Origin: Ctena decussata
Taxonomy: Eukaryota; Mollusca; Bivalvia; Lucinida; Lucinidae
DNA length: 64,000 bases
Direction of reading: 5' to 3'
Assembly: GCA_963989385.1 (NCBI GenBank)
Contig: OZ022501.1
Location: 94,038,979 to 94,102,978 of the forward strand
The number at the start of each line of letters is the position of its first letter. Within the stretch, counting starts at the first letter, position 1. Positions 34,036 through 45,790 of the stretch are shown one piece after another. Both the position numbers and the translations under genes were made by a program. Below the pieces are notes generated by a model. It was not told the origin of the DNA. It saw only the letters and a program-made list of their open reading frames with translations, and searched no databases.

Positions 34036-34558
34036 ATGTCGTTTTAAGGGCCATAAAGAGTCGTAACGTTATAAATGAAAGGTTCATCTGTGGTAGCAAA
34101 TGTGATAGATAATGTAAATACTGTTTAAATATAATACTTGTGCATAGGTATACAAAGTGCTTCTCTGAAAATACTTTCGACCTGTAGAATTGTGTGCTTG
34201 TTTGTAATCCAGAGGCTCTGTGTTCAAGCCTCGGTCAGTGCGCTGGAAGCTATTTTCTTTCCAGATTTTTCGTATCCTACACACTTCACATGACCTATTC
34301 AAAGAAAAATGTTTAGGAACATAAAAGTCTTAAAAAGAGTCGTAGCAGGACAACGCTTAGACTACTGAGCTACCGGAGCTGCAAAATAAGATATTCGCTG
34401 TCTGTAGAATATATTTATGCATGTTGCATTTTCAGGAAAATAGATACAAAAAGAATCTGATCATTTGTCCCTTTTGCTGTGTGAATACGCTCTGTCCCGG
34501 ATTGTACATTCATCACTTTGTAATGTTTGAATAACGAAACAATTTGATAAAAGTTATA

Positions 34559-34597
<39 letters not shown>

Positions 34598-34960
34598 GCC
34601 ACAATATGGAAGGATTCATTTTAATGGTTAGCAGTTTTCACCTATAACAATTTGTTGGCCAAATATGCTGGATAGTATACTTAAATCATCGCTAAGGAAA
34701 CAGAATTCCTTTCTCGCCTATTTTTTTTCCAATTTTCATTTTGGAAAGATGATGTATCAAAGAGCATAGCATACTCTGCATCTGCCTATTTTGCACAATC
34801 CTTCACTGACAGCAAAGAGATTGCCAAATTTACGGATTTTCAAAGATAGAAAAAGCTAAAAATGGCCGAAATTTCAAACTGCTGTTGCCATCACTTTGTA
34901 ACCATTTTCTTGAAAGGATGTTAATAGCAGGTGCAAATGTTAAGTAGCATTCCGTGTAAG
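34036..34960. other. 3' flank of the CCP/MAM gene, with SINE head and (AG)n
   Basis: Probable 3' UTR followed by repeat debris. A minus-strand S1 SINE head (GCTCCGGTAGCTCAGTAG in reverse) lies at 34335-34383, and an (AG)n run at about 34566-34595. A second tRNA-like B box (GTGTTCAAGCCTC) lies near 34223. Confidence 0.5.
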
Positions 34961-34984
34961 GCTCAGGCAGCTGTAGTGAAAACC

Positions 34985-36217
34985 GTGGAAAGTGACATCT
35001 CTCAGATTTGACTCATATTCCATGTATGGTTGCCTTTTGATGAAAAAGTAACTCAAGCAAAATATTTCCGGTTTCTTTCGAACCGTTGCCATGGTAACCA
35101 AGATAACACATTTTTCACAAAAATCTGGGTTATGTTGCTCGAACAATCGTTTTTTGGACATATTTAAGCAACTGTCTACTCCTTAACGTACCATACTTAA
35201 AAATAATGATTTGTCTCATGTAAATATTTGATGTATGGAGTGAAAATTAAAATTAAGATAAAGGTTAGCCATCATTCTCTTTGAGTGTACTAAGAGTTTG
35301 GAATGTGGTGGGGTCAGCACTTTTTCAAAAATCACAAAAAGTAATGTTTTTAAACGAAATTATCTTCCGTCAGCAACACAACACAGCAAAATGGCAACTG
35401 TACGCATAATGTCAGTTGTCAGCACAAATAAGGACCATATTCAGATATCTGTGTTTTGGGTCAATGTTCAAAGATAAATCCCCTTGCATTTTACTACCAT
35501 AACAAATAAATGAAAACCTCCTTATTTTATTAACCTTAGGTGATTCCTAGGTATTTTATATTATGAATGTGTAAAAATGCATATAAACATTTATTAATAC
35601 ATGTTTAAGAATAATTACTCTTTGGGAACTTCAGAGATACATGAAAAGGACCTGAAACGGGGTCTGATTACCCCACCCACTTTGTTACACTGGAATATAA
35701 TTGCAAAGCCTTCTTCATAAAAATGATATGTTTTCATTTCTGATGAAATTTTATGCATGAAACACTTTAACGTGGAGGTGGGTTTAAACATTAGGACACA
35801 TTTTGTACAGTGCAAATGCCGTTACCATGGTAACCATGGTATACACATGCATTATACCTCTTAAGCATGATACAATGATCCTTTAACCTATCAATTTTGA
35901 TACAAACTAGAAGTCAGTTTCATCATTTGGTAGTCCAACTTTAGACACTTTACAAGCAATAATTTACTTAAATGGGAACTTATAAAAATCGGGGCTGTAT
36001 AGCCTCAGAGAATTAAGTTTAATTCAAAGAGATTATGGGTATCTGTTTAAGAGGCATTGGCAGTTATATCTGTGCAAATTAAAACATATAATATGACGCA
36101 TTTATTCATTTCCTAAAGTTTTAATAAGTAAAAACATATCTGGAGAATATGCATACCTGTGTTTAATCAAAGTTTAAGACATGTACATATGCAACGGGGT
36201 CTAAATACCCCACCCAC
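34985..36217 (+). repeat. 1.2-kb dispersed module M, copy 1
   Basis: Ordered landmarks: GCCATGGTAAC (35086), CCCCACCCAC (35671), ACCATGGTAACCATGG (35824), CCCCACCCAC (36208). The same landmarks with nearly the same spacing occur at 41945-43195 and, inverted, at 53736-55945; a shorter inverted copy is at 52395-53120. No coding frame is conserved. Confidence 0.75.
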
Positions 36218-36749
36218 TTACTCAAATACTTTAAAATTGAAATATGAATATTTAGATTAACATACAAAGAACTATCATTAATTATTAGTCACTTCTTTAC
36301 CATTTTATGTAAATATGACATTTACTTTTGTTTAACACACCCGAACATTTTATACGCATAGGCGAATTTTGGTTAAGCATTTTGCTTGTTGTCCGGCCAT
36401 AACCATTCATAAAACATCTTCTTGTGGGAAATTTTCTGTCTGGCCAAATTAAGTGGCTACAACGTAAACGGTATATTTTGTGGAGGACCACTAAATAAAC
36501 ATGTTTGTGCCGTTTGCAAAAACGGGACGTATTATGCTATGGCGCTGGCGTCTGTTCGCCCTCGACTTTTCGTTTATGGATAACTCCTTTTACAGTTTCA
36601 TCCGACTGAGCTGAAACTTTGTATATGGTAAGACTATGTAATGGAGCAGCGCATATTGGTTCAGGGTTATGCTCCAATGATTTACAGCAGAGTTATATAC
36701 TGCTGGGAAAGCGCAGGTGGGTACATCTGTTTTTGTCAAAAACATTTCT

Positions 36750-37920
36750 AGTACCTAATACCGACGCTTTGACTGCGCTCTTGGCGATCATGGCCCTTCT
36801 TCAAAATTTTCGAAATCGTCGCAGAAGCATAGGTATTTGCCAAAACTTGGAACTTGTGCGCTTCCAGTACGCTGCCAGTAAGCTTCTAATACGATCTCGC
36901 CACGCTAGTCACGATGCTGCTGCGATTTAGCTGCGCTTCTGCCACGCTTAACGGACTTCGAGGGCGCTTCTAATACGCTGCCACTCCGGCAAAGGATTTC
37001 AAGCTACGCTTGATCTACGCTTGTAACGATGCATTTGCGATCGTGCTACGACCGAAGTGCCGGAGCTGCATTCATGCTTCGCTTGTGTTGCGCTTTGTAA
37101 CCGCTTCTATGTAAATCAGCGGAGAATCGAGTTCAGCAGAAGTTAGCCACCAGCCTTCAAACAATATTGATAATATAACAATTCCAGTAGCTATGATCCA
37201 GCTGGCAATCATGAACTAGTGACTTCGAACAACTCGTCTTGCTCTTCTTGCTGTTCAGGCTCAACTGGGGCCTCTGTTCGGCGTTCTGAAGGTCGCCTAT
37301 CTGGCTCAGTTTAGAGAACAAGAGCCTGGCACCCCTGTCAAAAGTAGAAGGCGAAATCCACACCCAGGCCTGGTCAGGAGACTATTTTCACGCAGCCTGT
37401 ACCACAGGAGAGGGTATTCCAACTCCTGAATGAAACGTGAAAATCGAGTTATGAAACGTCGTGGAAACGCAGCGTTTTCATGCCCAGATCGCAGATAAAG
37501 CGCCAAGAGCGCAGTGGAAGCGTCATGGTTGCGCTATTCATAAATAATAGAGTCGCAGCAGAAGCGGCAAGAGCGAAACGGAAGCGCAAAGAGCTTAGCA
37601 GAAGCGTAGCTGGGTCGCAGCCGAATCTCACGGTGCTGTCGGCACGATCCCACTGCGCTGGTGCTGCGATGCTCCCGCTGCTGCTGCGTTCATGAATTTT
37701 GAGCTACGTTCTTACTACGCTTTCGTTGCGTTTTGAGTCCACGGCGCTTCCGCTACGTAAATTTTGGGCAGATTCAAAACAAGCGCCGTGACTTGGCGAT
37801 CATGCCGCTTCTGATACGCTTTCACTGCGACTTGGAAGCTTCTCCTGCGCTGCTGCCGCTTCTGCTTTGATTCATGGCGCTTTGTCCAAAATTTCGGAGC
37901 GCAGCGGAAGCGCCGTCCAG
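36750..37920. repeat. Cluster of GCAGAAGCG/CGCTTCTGC words in both orientations
   Basis: GC-richer than its surroundings. Words such as CGCTTCTAATACGCTGCCA, TAGCAGAAGCG and GCGGAAGCGCC recur many times on both strands with no fixed period. No protein domain seen in any frame. Confidence 0.7.
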
Positions 37921-37929
37921 TGGAATGGG

Positions 37930-39110
37930 GGTATAGGCAGTGATCAAGTCAGTGACATGCTGGAAGGAAATAAGATGTTCTCAGCTACACGAGATCCCAA
38001 CCATAGGGGTCAGTTAGAAGAAGTCAACAGTAAATGCGGAAGAAATCTTAAGTCAACGGCCATAAACTCGTGAACAAAGCGAACCATATAACGATGGAAT
38101 TCGGCTGTGGTCAACATAAACAGGCTGGAGAGGGATAGGCTCCGTCAGGATGAATTTTGCCCAAGATACACCACGGGTTGACTTTACTTCGAACTATTCT
38201 TCATCCTATAGTACGTAGATTTGCAAATGAACACCAGCAGTACGGACTAAAGTAATATCACGTGACCATGCTAAAGTAACCATGCATCGAGCCGTGAAAA
38301 CTGAAGCTGTAGCTGGTTTCAAGCTTTTCCTTAAAGCGTGTAATGGCCGACAACCAGAACTGAATCTGATTGGTCAGTTCTTTATACGGGGTGGGAACAA
38401 CTACCATATAAGCTAAAGTTCCAAGTGAAGGTCTCCATGATGGTAATGACAAACAGCGCCAATGACATCCAGAGAGAGATTAAGGTAAAAGGACAGAAAC
38501 TGGGAATGGTAAAACGCTTCTAATGCCTGGGAGCAATGTCCAAGATGATCGCTCGAAACCGGAGGTTTCCTCAGGAATTGCCCAAGCCACCGCAGCTCTG
38601 ACAAAGCTGAAGCCAATATGGGAGAGAACAGCGTATCTCTGGGATCAAAAGTAAAACTTATGTGCGCCCTTGTTTTATACTTTGCTTTTGAAGTCATGGA
38701 CCTTGACAGCAGAGTTAGTGAAAACAATGCGGGCCTTTGGGATAAGAAGCTACCGAAGGTTACTGAGCATCACATATAAGGACCAAGCAACCAATGAGTA
38801 AATGCTAAGAAAAATCCAAGCATCCATTTAAGAATATGATGAACTCCTGACTATTTTCAAGAAACGGAAACTGAGGTGGTATTGCCACATCAGAATGTCT
38901 TCTGGCTTAGCAAAGACAATTCTACAGGGCACAGTGGAAGGAAATAGAAGAAGAGGTATACTGAGAAAGGGATGGGAAGACAATATTAAGGAGTGTTCAG
39001 AGATGGACTTTGCTAGCGCAACTAGGGCAGCTGAAGTTAGGACTAGGTGGAAGGGTATTGTTGTAAAGTCATTTGTGGTGCCCCCCCCCAACGACCAATC
39101 CGCGGCTTAA
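37930..39110 (+). pseudogene. Degenerate LINE ORF2 fragment
   Basis: Across shifting frames it reads IQREIKVKGQKLG, a GSKVKLM-like block and, at 38895-39060, SSGLAKTILQGTVEGN... GWEDNIKE and TRAAEVRTRWKGI. These are the same blocks as the LINE at 21393-22986. Many stops and frameshifts; dead copy. Confidence 0.8.
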
Positions 39111-39419
39111 AAGCATTGCCGTTCGTTTCATTTCATAAAAATACTGAGATTTTTTTATAACTAGGGAAATGTCTCAAAGGATATCTCATTCATCTTTGAT
39201 TTGATTGTCACCATTCTTTTAGATGAACAGAATATGCACTAAGCCTACAACAATTTACATTCCGCCAACGCAGAGTTATTGACCTTGATAGCCAAAAATG
39301 TCATATTTGACTTTGTCAAAAGCTTAAACCGTTTAGCCAAATGATACTAAACTTTTTGTGTGTTTTTTCTCAGAATCACAGAAATCTGAATAAGCAATTT
39401 TTCTGATGACTGACCTTTT

Positions 39420-41035
39420 GCGGAACCCTTGCAAAAATAAAACGCAGCTGTGCATTAAAGCTTCGTAAAAGCCGGCTTTTTACAGCTTTTCTGCGTATAT
39501 CTCAGAAAGCTGTGGAAAAGCCGGCTGCGGAAAAGCTGAAGATTTTTCAAGAGAGCTGTAGAAAAGTTGTACTTTTTTGTGTGAGGCACGTAAAAGCTTC
39601 GTTTTTTCTCAAAAAGCTGCGTCTTTTTAACTATTAGCTGTAGAAAAGCTCGATACATTCTATTCTTTTAAAAGATGAATTATTTAAGTTAAATACGCAG
39701 CTTTTGCAGCTGCAGAAAACCCGTGTAATAATTCAACTAGCCACAGACCTGGCCATGTCATCCACAAAAATGCAAAAATAAAGAAACGCAGCTTTTGCAC
39801 AGCTCTGCAGAGCCGCGTAAATTCATCAACATTCATCTGGTATTATGTAATAATAAGCAATATTACCTTGTTGCTATGGCAATTTTCCCTGAGCGGGCCA
39901 TGTGGCATAAAAATCTGTCCAAAAAACTTTTAAGTCATCATTTTTATAGAGAGTCAAGTAAAGAGAAAACAGTGACTTTAAAGCTAAACATGTGGAGATA
40001 ATGTTTGTAACTTGTTCATTTTTACTGGATTTGGATTCTGGTAAGATTTATGTTTTCTAGAATTTCATTTTGTTCTTATCTTATAAATTTTGCATTATTT
40101 AAGGCCACAGACAGACAGATAAACTGGCACAGAAACAGACAGACAGACAGGCAAGCATGCATGCAGCCCCCCCCCCCCCCACGCACACACACACAAACAC
40201 ACACACACATAATGGGAAAGACTTTAATTTGAAGTCCTTTTGATTGTTTCCCCCTTAAATTCATCATCATCTGTGAGTAAAAGTCAAGGGAATGGGACAA
40301 GCACTAAAATTTAATAGTTTTATGCTCAGTTTGTATTTTTGTCACTGCATGATTTCTAGTCAGCTGTCTGATAATACCATATCACTGTTGTTACCTTTGA
40401 AAAGTTTTTTTTGTATAGCACTGTTCTATCATATTAAATTGTATTTGTTTTTATTTTTGACCTTTCTGTTTTTCTGTCCTCATCTAGAACGTTTAAAGAC
40501 ACAGGCTTCTGACAGATACGCAGCTTTTACGCAGGTTTGCTTTTCAAGCAGTAGAAACGCATCTTTGATGCAGCTTTGACCTAAAGCTGCGTTGAAGCTG
40601 CAGAAACGCAGCTTTGACGCGGCTAAAAAGCAGCTTTGACATTAAGCTGCATTTTAGCTACAAAACGCAGCTTTAAGGCAAGTCTGAATCAGAGCTGTAG
40701 AAAAACTTCGTTAAAGCTGTGGAAAAACCGGTGGTATTGGCACCTGCAAAAATCTGCATTTCTGTACCTTAAACGCAGCTTTTGAGTTTGATGCAGCTTT
40801 TATGTGACTCTGCGTCAAAGCTGCGTTAGAGCTTCGCTAAAGCTGCGTTAAAGCCGGCTTTTCTGCAGGTTTGCATAAAGCTGCATTGGCTTTTTGGCAG
40901 CTCTGCGGAAAAGCTAGCTTTTCTACAGCTTAAATACGCAGGTGCCAATACCGCCGGCTTTTATGAAGCTTCTGCACAGCTTTCATAGCTGCGCTAAAGC
41001 TGTAGAAAAGCTGGGTTTTTTCGCAAGGGAAAGTT
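39420..41035. mobile_element. TIR element built of AAGCTGCG/CGCAGCTTT words
   Basis: Inverted ends CCCTTGCAAAAATAAAACGC and GTTTTTTCGCAAGGG. Both flanks (to about 39810 and from about 40490) consist of GCAGCTTTT and AAAAGCCGGC-type words on both strands. The middle has a (CA)-rich tract with poly-C at 40166-40210. No gene. Confidence 0.65.
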
Positions 41036-41284
41036 ACACTCTTGCTATTGTATTGCCTGACAGATGTAAAATGCAGTAAAAATGCTAAAATCATTTTAAA
41101 GAATATTTGACAAAAATATCAAACCAACCATGTTTGATACAGTATTGCACGAATCGAACACATGGATTGACATAGGTTAAAATTTGAATACATGTATTAT
41201 GTTGATGCATCAGATATTTACAGAGTACTAGTAATTCATCTGAGTATGATTGTTCTTGACTAGACCATTGCTTTAAATGGTGAA

Positions 41285-41345
41285 TAAGTCTGGACAAGAC
41301 CATTGCTTAATAAAAGCATCGCAAACGACTGCGTGATACCCCGCC
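41285..41345 (-). mobile_element. Terminal fragment of a CCCCGCCAC hairpin element
   Basis: Read on the minus strand, GCAGTGGCGGGGTATCACGCAG followed by GCTTTTATT matches the right end of the element at 19921-21160. Confidence 0.6.
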
Positions 41346-41390
41346 ACTGCAAACCTGTTTCACACACCAATTTTTCCAGATTTATTTTTC

Positions 41391-41942
41391 CTCTGATAAA
41401 ATTTCTGTGCTCATACAAAGCTTTTGTTATTTCGATCATGTTTGTCAAGTTTCATCATGAAACTCCAAGTAGTAAAGGAACTAGAGGCCAGAAACCATTT
41501 TTTGTACATTGACAAGTGCCATAACTCTGTCAGAAATTATCAAAATTTGCCCATTAACAATCCGAAGCGAGACATTCTTAATACAAATGCATTTGCAAAA
41601 TTTGAAGGAAATCCGTTGATAAATACTTAAGTTATCAAACGGAAACGAAGTGCGGACGGATGGACGGAAGGACGGACAGACATACATATTACAGATGGAC
41701 GGACAGACGGACTGATAAAATTTCTGTGCTCATAGAAAGATTTTGTTATTTCGATCATGTTTGTGAGTTTCATCATGATACTCCATGTAGTAAAGGAACT
41801 AGAGGCCAGAAACCATTTTTTGTACATTGACAAGTACCATAACTCTGTCAGAAATCATCGAAATTTGCCCATTAACAATCCCAAGCCAGACATTCTTGAT
41901 ACAAATGCATATGCAAAATTTGAAGGAAATCCGTTGATAAAT
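41391..41942 (+). repeat. Two copies of a ~320-bp unit
   Basis: CTGATAAAATTTCTGTGCTC starts at about 41391 and again at 41711; both copies run through GGAACTAGAGGCCAGAAACC to GTTGATAAATACTTAAG. A (GGAC)n-like tract separates them. Confidence 0.8.
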
Positions 41943-41944
41943 AC

Positions 41945-43195
41945 TTAAGAGTCATTCTCTGTAAGCACCAAAAAATTGCAATAGGGGGTGAAAATGACAT
42001 ATCTCAGATTTTCATGAAACTTAGTGTCTTTCTTGCTTATGTCAAGTGATGAACAAAAATACAATTTTTTCTCCAGTCAAACTGGCCGTTTCCATGGCAA
42101 CGAGGATTTTCTGTTTTTTTGCCTAATTTGGTGATTTTTCATATAAAAAATGCCAGATTTGACGCCAGTTGTATTGATAGTATTTCTCAACATATGTTAT
42201 TGACACTCATGTTTTTTAAGAGACCCATGTAAGTGCTGTGCACGCATAGAAAAAAATCTTTATATTGCTATGGTCAGGGAGTTGGTGACCTTGACTTCTA
42301 TCTAGTAAAGCATCTCTTTAAAAATATAAAAAATTGGCCAATTTTGAAAGCACTTTGTTAGAAAATGCGGCTATAGATTTTTTTCATTTTCTTGGTACAG
42401 AGAGTTTAACACCTACCTCTTAATATATCAAAAAATTGGAGATGGTATATTTTTTAAATTGAAAATAATTTTCTTTGAATTTAGTCACCCTCAGGGAAAT
42501 CAGAAGAAACTGTTATTGCAGAAAATCTGTTATAAGGGATAAAATCTGGAGAATAATAAGCAAATATGAGCAGAAATACAAATAAATACATTGAATACAG
42601 TGGAGGGAAGTTACATAAATACTTTTCTCATTCAGAAGTTTACAGTTTGGGGTTCAATTACCCCACCCACATCCACTGAATATGAAATGAATGCAAAAGT
42701 TACATGCCATGGATAATATATCTCAAGTTTCCATAATTGTGAGTAAACTGAAACATTTTTAAAAGATCACCACATGTTTGCTGTCATTGTTTTTACATTG
42801 TTTATCATTTGGTAACCATGGTAACCGTTATTCTATTATAGGTCAGTGTTCATTTACATGGATATTTACAGGAAATCGTTTCAATGTTGATGAAACATAT
42901 TGTTTGTTATTTACTTTTTACATATGCATACGCATTCTAAGTGTTGATTTTGTTAAATAATAAACGATAAATCAGTATTTTTATAGTTGCTATGACAAAA
43001 GCACTCATTCCTTCCACAAAGAAATTAGGCAATCTGAGTGTATGTAGTACAGTGTAGTGAAAGAACAGTAACTGAGCATAAATAGAGATAGATACATGGA
43101 GAAGAAATAAACCACACATACAATGTTTATATTTTTTCATTCATTAATATGTTTAATCTGTATATCCAGGGGGTGAGTTACCCCACCCACCTCAT
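41945..43195 (+). repeat. 1.2-kb dispersed module M, copy 2
   Basis: Starts GAGTCATTCTCTGTAAGCAC. Landmarks CCATGGCAACGAG (42092), CCCCACCCAC (42661), ACCATGGTAACCG (42814) and CCCCACCCAC (43181). Its first 740 bp are matched by the complement of 52395-53120. Confidence 0.8.
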
Positions 43196-43377
43196 TTAGT
43201 TATACAATGAATTCATTAGTTACATACTATGAGTTTTGATGATAGAATAGCACCTGGGACACTTGTTTTAAAGTTGCTCATCACATGTCTGGTCTGCACA
43301 GCTTTCTTCCCTACTGTCCTTTGTCTTTGTAAAAGTTCTGAATGGAGGCACGCATGCATATATACCAAACTGAAGTT

Positions 43378-43425
43378 TTGTCGACTGCCTCGCTTACGGC
43401 AAGCGGGTTCGACAAAATACTCCTG
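43378..43425 (-). mobile_element. Terminal hairpin related to E4
   Basis: On the minus strand TTTTGTCGAACCCGCTTGCC matches the start of E4. The opposite side has TTTTGTCGACTGCC, making a hairpin. It is an isolated end; no E4-type array adjoins it. Confidence 0.55.
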
Positions 43426-43760
43426 TGACCTTGAAAATGGCATCAAGGTCGCCAAATTCAAAGTCTTTGTCTTGCCTAAAAGGTTGATCTTTGCCAGTTT
43501 GGTAAAAATGAATCTACTGTTCAAGATACATCTTCATTTTCAGGTCAAATCAACAAATGACCCTTAAAAATCGGATCAAAGTCACCAAAACCTAACTAGA
43601 AACATGGTAACTTATACGGCCCCGCCTTTATGAGACTGTTGGTGGAATTTTAGTCATATGTCCCCGACCAGAAAATACAATTACAGCTTTCTGTTACCAT
43701 GTTGTTTCATGTTGTTTGGAATTAAGTCTCAGGTATAATAATTAAGATATGGGCAAAAAA
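43426..43760. repeat. Diverged fragment of a GGTCA-type array
   Basis: Contains GTGACCTTGAAAATGGC and CAAAGTCACCAAAACCTAA, words of the array at 48630-49170. No gene. Confidence 0.4.
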
Positions 43761-43775
43761 CAAAATTATGACTGA

Positions 43776-44900
43776 TTGAAACAAAGGCAACAACTCTGTA
43801 AAGCAGGAAACTGGAGTTACCATTCTTGCACTCTGAACACCTTCGATATTCTGATGATGCTTTATATTTGTACCAAGTTTTGTGAAAATATCTTCAAAGG
43901 CTTAAAAGTTATAGATTGGACAAGGTCTCAATACCCAAAATTACAAAGGGATATAATTCTCTTTAACATAAATGAAGTTGCAGTTATGGATCTTTTTCTC
44001 TACAAATTGTTTGATGATGCTTTATATTTGTATCAATTTATAAGAAAATATCTTCTACAGTTTTAAAGTTAGAGAGAGGAATGATTTGTATACTGAAAAT
44101 TACAAAAGGGCATAATTCTGTAGAAAATGTAGATGAAGTTACAGTTTTAATTCTCTTCACATCGTCTGAATTACTTTATATTTGTACAAAATTCCAAGAA
44201 AATATCTTTGATGGATTAAAAGCTGAATAGCAGACAAAATTTCTATACTTTAAATTACAAAGGGGAAATAATTCAGTACAAAGTAGGTAGATGGAGGTTC
44301 TTATTCTCTGCACATTGTCTAACAACGTTTTGTATTTGTACATAGTTCCGTGAAAATATCTTTGAGAGTTTTAAAGTTATAGAGCGGACAAGATTTCCGT
44401 TCTTAAAATTACAAAGGGGCATAATTCAGTAAAAAACATAGGTAGAGTTATGTTTTTTATTGTCGGCAAATGGTCTGATGATGTTTTACTTTCATACCAA
44501 GTTTTGTGAAAATATCTAGAACGGCTTAAGAGTTACGGAGCAGACACATTTCCGTACTGAAATTACAAAGGGGCATAATTCAGTGAAAAATGTAGAAAGA
44601 GTTACACTTCTTGTTCTCTGCTCATCGTCTGATAATGCTTTACATTTGTACCACGTTTCGAGAAAATATCTCAAACAGTTTCAAAGTTATGGAGCGGACA
44701 TGATTTCCGTACCAAAAAATTACAAAGGGGCATATTTCAGTAAACAATGTAGGTGGAGTTGTGGTTCTTTCTCTCCGCATACATGTATTGTCTGATGCTG
44801 TTTTACATTTGTACCCAGTTTCATGAAAATATCAGAAAGAGTTTTAGAGTTATGGAGCGGACACGATTACCGTACCCAAAAATTACAAAATTACAAATTA
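43776..44900 (+). repeat. ~155-bp tandem array
   Basis: AAATTACAAAGGGGCATAAT recurs near 43938, 44096, 44252, 44405, 44559 and 44717. About seven diverged units. Reading frames inside are chance products. Confidence 0.85.
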
Positions 44901-45109
44901 CTTCGTCTGGTGGGGCCCTAATAACCAGTTATGAATCTTCTCCAAATGATGATTTAGGGCCAGTTTAGCATAATTCCAACAACTGCTTCGTAATATAGGG
45001 TATAGGTAAGCCATTCTTTAAACATTTTAAGACCACCTCTGACCTCCAAAACAGAATGAAGGTCAAACATCCATCTAGCAGCTTTCTATGACTTCCTGGG
45101 ACCTTTAAA

Positions 45110-45790
45110 ACTTCTATATGTATGGATAGATTTCAAAATAATTGTGCACAGTTGTTCTCCTTGATGAGCAGAAGTGCCGTTTGAAACATTCGTTCAGGTA
45201 GGTCCAAGGTCAAGGTCACACTTAAAGGTCAAATGGTAAAATGGTCATATATTGAGCTTGTCCGAGCCATTACTTCTACATTTATAGATGGATTTCAAAA
45301 TAATTTGGCACGATTGTTCTCCTTAATGAGTAAAAGTGCCATTTGGAACATTTGGCCAGGTAGGGCCAATGTCAAGGTCACATTCGATGGTCAAATGATA
45401 AAAATTGACATAAATTGAGCTTGTCCGGGCCATAACAGCTACATTTATGCATGGATTAAAAAACGGCACAGTTGTTCTCCTTGATGAGTTAAAGTACCAT
45501 TTGAAACATCTGCAGGTATATCCAATGTCAAGGTTACACTTGAAGGTCAAATGATAAAAATACAAGTAGTCATAAATAGGGCTTGTCCTGGCCATTACTT
45601 CTACATTTATGGATGAATTTCAAGACAGTTTGGCACAATTGTTCTCCTTGATGAGTAGAAGTGGTATGTGGAATTTATTAAGGTAGGTCCAAGGTCAAGG
45701 TCACACTTGAAGGTCAAACGATAAAAAATGTCATAAACTGAGCTTGTCCAGGCCATATAATTTATACAGTTATGCATGAATTTCAAAATA
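45110..45790 (-). repeat. E4-type 162-bp array, left part
   Basis: In inverse orientation it repeats TTGTTCTCCTTGATGAG and GGTCCAAGGTCAAGGTCACA about four times. It is cut at 45791 by a 2.5-kb element and continues at 48307-48430. Confidence 0.82.
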
